DNA from: Bedellia somnulentella
Taxonomy: Eukaryota; Arthropoda; Insecta; Lepidoptera; Bedelliidae
Direction of reading: 5' to 3'
Length of the DNA: 64,000 nt
Assembly (NCBI GenBank): GCA_963576735.1
Contig: OY755184.1
Coordinates: forward strand, 186,001 to 250,000
Shown: in pieces, positions 63,077 to 64,000 of the stretch
Layout of the letters: every line of letters starts with the position of its first letter
Numbering within the stretch: position 1 is the first letter of the stretch
Notes under the pieces: generated by a model
What the model saw: only the letters and a program-made list of their open reading frames with translations
Databases searched by the model: none
Told to the model about the DNA's origin: nothing
Position numbers and translations under genes: made by a program

Positions 63077-63756
63077 AGGTGGACTCGTATGTTTTTTTGG
63101 AATTTGTAATGTCCTTTATACATTTCCAGAGGGCTTTTGAGTCTTTACCGGCTTGTTGTAATTCTGATTCATAGTGTTGTCGTTTTAATTTCCAAAGAAG
63201 TCGATCACAGAAGTTACGGTAGCGTGTGTACGTTGTTTTTTGAATTATGTTATTAGGGCATTGCTTTGATTTCTTATGTAAGTTGTCACGATTCTTGATG
63301 CACCTTAACAGACCCGGTGTAATCCATGGTTTCAGACAACGCTTTTTTCTTGTAGTTTTGGTTTCTTTCGAATGCTTATCAATCACTGCTTGTAAAACTT
63401 TTATTAACTTATTTGTTGCCATATTTGGATCACTTGTTTGTAAAATTTCGGTAAAATCATAGCTTTCCAGTTCTTTTTTTATTGCCGAGTAGTCAGTAAA
63501 GTGTGTTGTGAACGATTTTTTACGCAAACACTTTTTCTTTTGTAGAATTAAAATAGTAGCAGCGTGGTCCGTAATCGTGGAATTGACAATTAATGTGTTA
63601 TGACTAAGGTTTGTTTTCAACATAACATGATCCAAGCAGTTTCTGTCCCTGGTTGGTATGAGATGTGTGGGCAATAGCCCATGTGAAGCATTGAGTGTAA
63701 GGTACTCGAGTCTATGTTCATCAACGCTACCTTGCTTTATATCAATGTTAATATCC
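63057..63756 (-). pseudogene. LINE ORF2: endonuclease C-terminus and linker (frameshifted from RT)
   Basis: The frame contains LTGDINIDI, RDRNCLDHVMLK and STITDHAATIL, the last APE endonuclease motifs (Asp-Asn and Asp-His), then KKRCLKPWITPGLLRCIKNR and SKALWKCIKDITNSK. Residues before GDIN in the longest ORF (63842-63757) are the host LINE read antisense. A one-base shift in a run of seven T at 63092-63098 separates this frame from the RT frame; in the other frame the two join smoothly. The N-terminal ~150 endonuclease residues are missing. Confidence 0.8.
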
Positions 63757-64000
63757 CCCGTCAATGACCTTTGCGAACTTCTACCAAACGCACAAATTAT
63801 ATGCTTTGCTAACGATACTGTAATCAGTTTTAAAGTGAACACTTGGGATATTGTGTTGAAAAATAGTATTATTGGCCTAAATACAGTAAAGAACTGAAAA
63901 AGTGAATTGGATTAAAGATATATTATTGGACTATAAAGATGTTATTAATTTAAAAGAGATGAATTGTCCTAGTTTGTTAAGATTATATGAAGAATTTAAG
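63757..64000 (+). pseudogene. Jockey/CR1-like LINE ORF2, right part of the interrupted copy
   Basis: Continuation of the plus-strand ORF2 from 60937: NDLCELLPNAQIICFANDTV, where the usual YADD is FAND (first Asp changed to Asn, a catalytic residue lost), then WDIVLKNSIIGLNTVKN and, after a frameshift at about 63895, WIKDILLDYKDVINLK. The element runs off the window's right edge. Confidence 0.75.

Larger units (their letters stand above)
60938..63756 (-). mobile_element. Jockey/CR1-like LINE, 5'-truncated, inserted antisense in its relative
   Basis: Minus-strand copy: C-terminal endonuclease and full RT (63756-61343), then a ~400-base 3' UTR (61342-60938) with (GT)n and (TA)n runs, ending GGCTGAATAAACGTTATT. 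It interrupts the plus-strand relative between FIMYI and NDLCELLPNAQIICFANDT. No long TSD is visible at the junctions. Confidence 0.82.

Noticed and set aside
1..64000. CRISPR array or bacterial defence locus
   Set aside because: Dispersed repeats are long, on both strands and flanked by target duplications; no short regular repeat-spacer array and no prokaryotic genes.
1..64000. Endogenous retrovirus or other viral insertion
   Set aside because: No gag/env/integrase/protease motifs or LTRs found; all reverse transcriptases are of the LINE type.

Overview
The window looks like lepidopteran (moth or butterfly) nuclear DNA. The evidence is AT-rich sequence crowded with retroposons, a Dong/R4-type LINE sitting in a (TTA)n tract, Helitrons whose ends read CTAG-T, RTE-like LINE 3' ends with short tandem tails, and tRNA-headed SINEs carrying a body motif (CATCGTGAGGAAACC) that is common in Lepidoptera. 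No bacterial, plasmid or viral gene set is visible. The long open reading frames are all transposon genes.

One host gene can be inferred, on the minus strand. A TATA-less promoter-like region near 54601 (arthropod initiator TCAGT plus a near-DPE) precedes a short first exon (54601-54351) with a well-placed ATG and a GTGAGT donor. A second exon at 5371-5314 has a strong acceptor and a GTAAGT donor. Spliced in phase 0, the two encode a basic N-terminus followed by a hydrophobic stretch, i.e. a signal peptide split by an intron of about 49 kb, and exon 2 ends in phase 1. Near the middle of that intron (26396/26395) is a pyrimidine tract-CAG joined directly to GTAAG, the arrangement of a recursive-splicing ratchet point. 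Further exons would lie beyond the left edge.

Most of the rest is transposon layers inside this intron (5372-54350) and upstream of the promoter (54602-64000). About 35 copies of an unnamed ~240-bp SINE (here SINE-A) lie in both orientations, many with clear target-site duplications (TSDs). Seven copies of a tRNA-headed SINE (SINE-B), two fold-back copies of another tRNA-like family (SINE-C) and nine RTE-like LINE 3' ends are present. SINE-A, SINE-B and the RTE-like LINEs share one 3'-terminal layout: two stacked short stems followed by a 3-5 bp tandem tail. This suggests the SINEs borrow the LINE reverse transcriptase.

Large nests are: 7690-13776 (older LINE tail, then Dong, then a Jockey/CR1-like LINE inside Dong); 38923-40346 (Helitron with a broken helicase remnant, carrying a SINE-A); 40660-41045 (SINE-A carrying an RTE-like fragment); 46238-46790 (SINE-A inside SINE-A); 25752-26170 and 56925-57330 (SINE-A copies carrying MITEs); 58800-59195 (mariner relic carrying a SINE-A); and 59188-64000 (degenerate LINE interrupted by an almost intact antisense relative). 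Gaps between these are AT-rich with a few GC-rich islets of unknown role.
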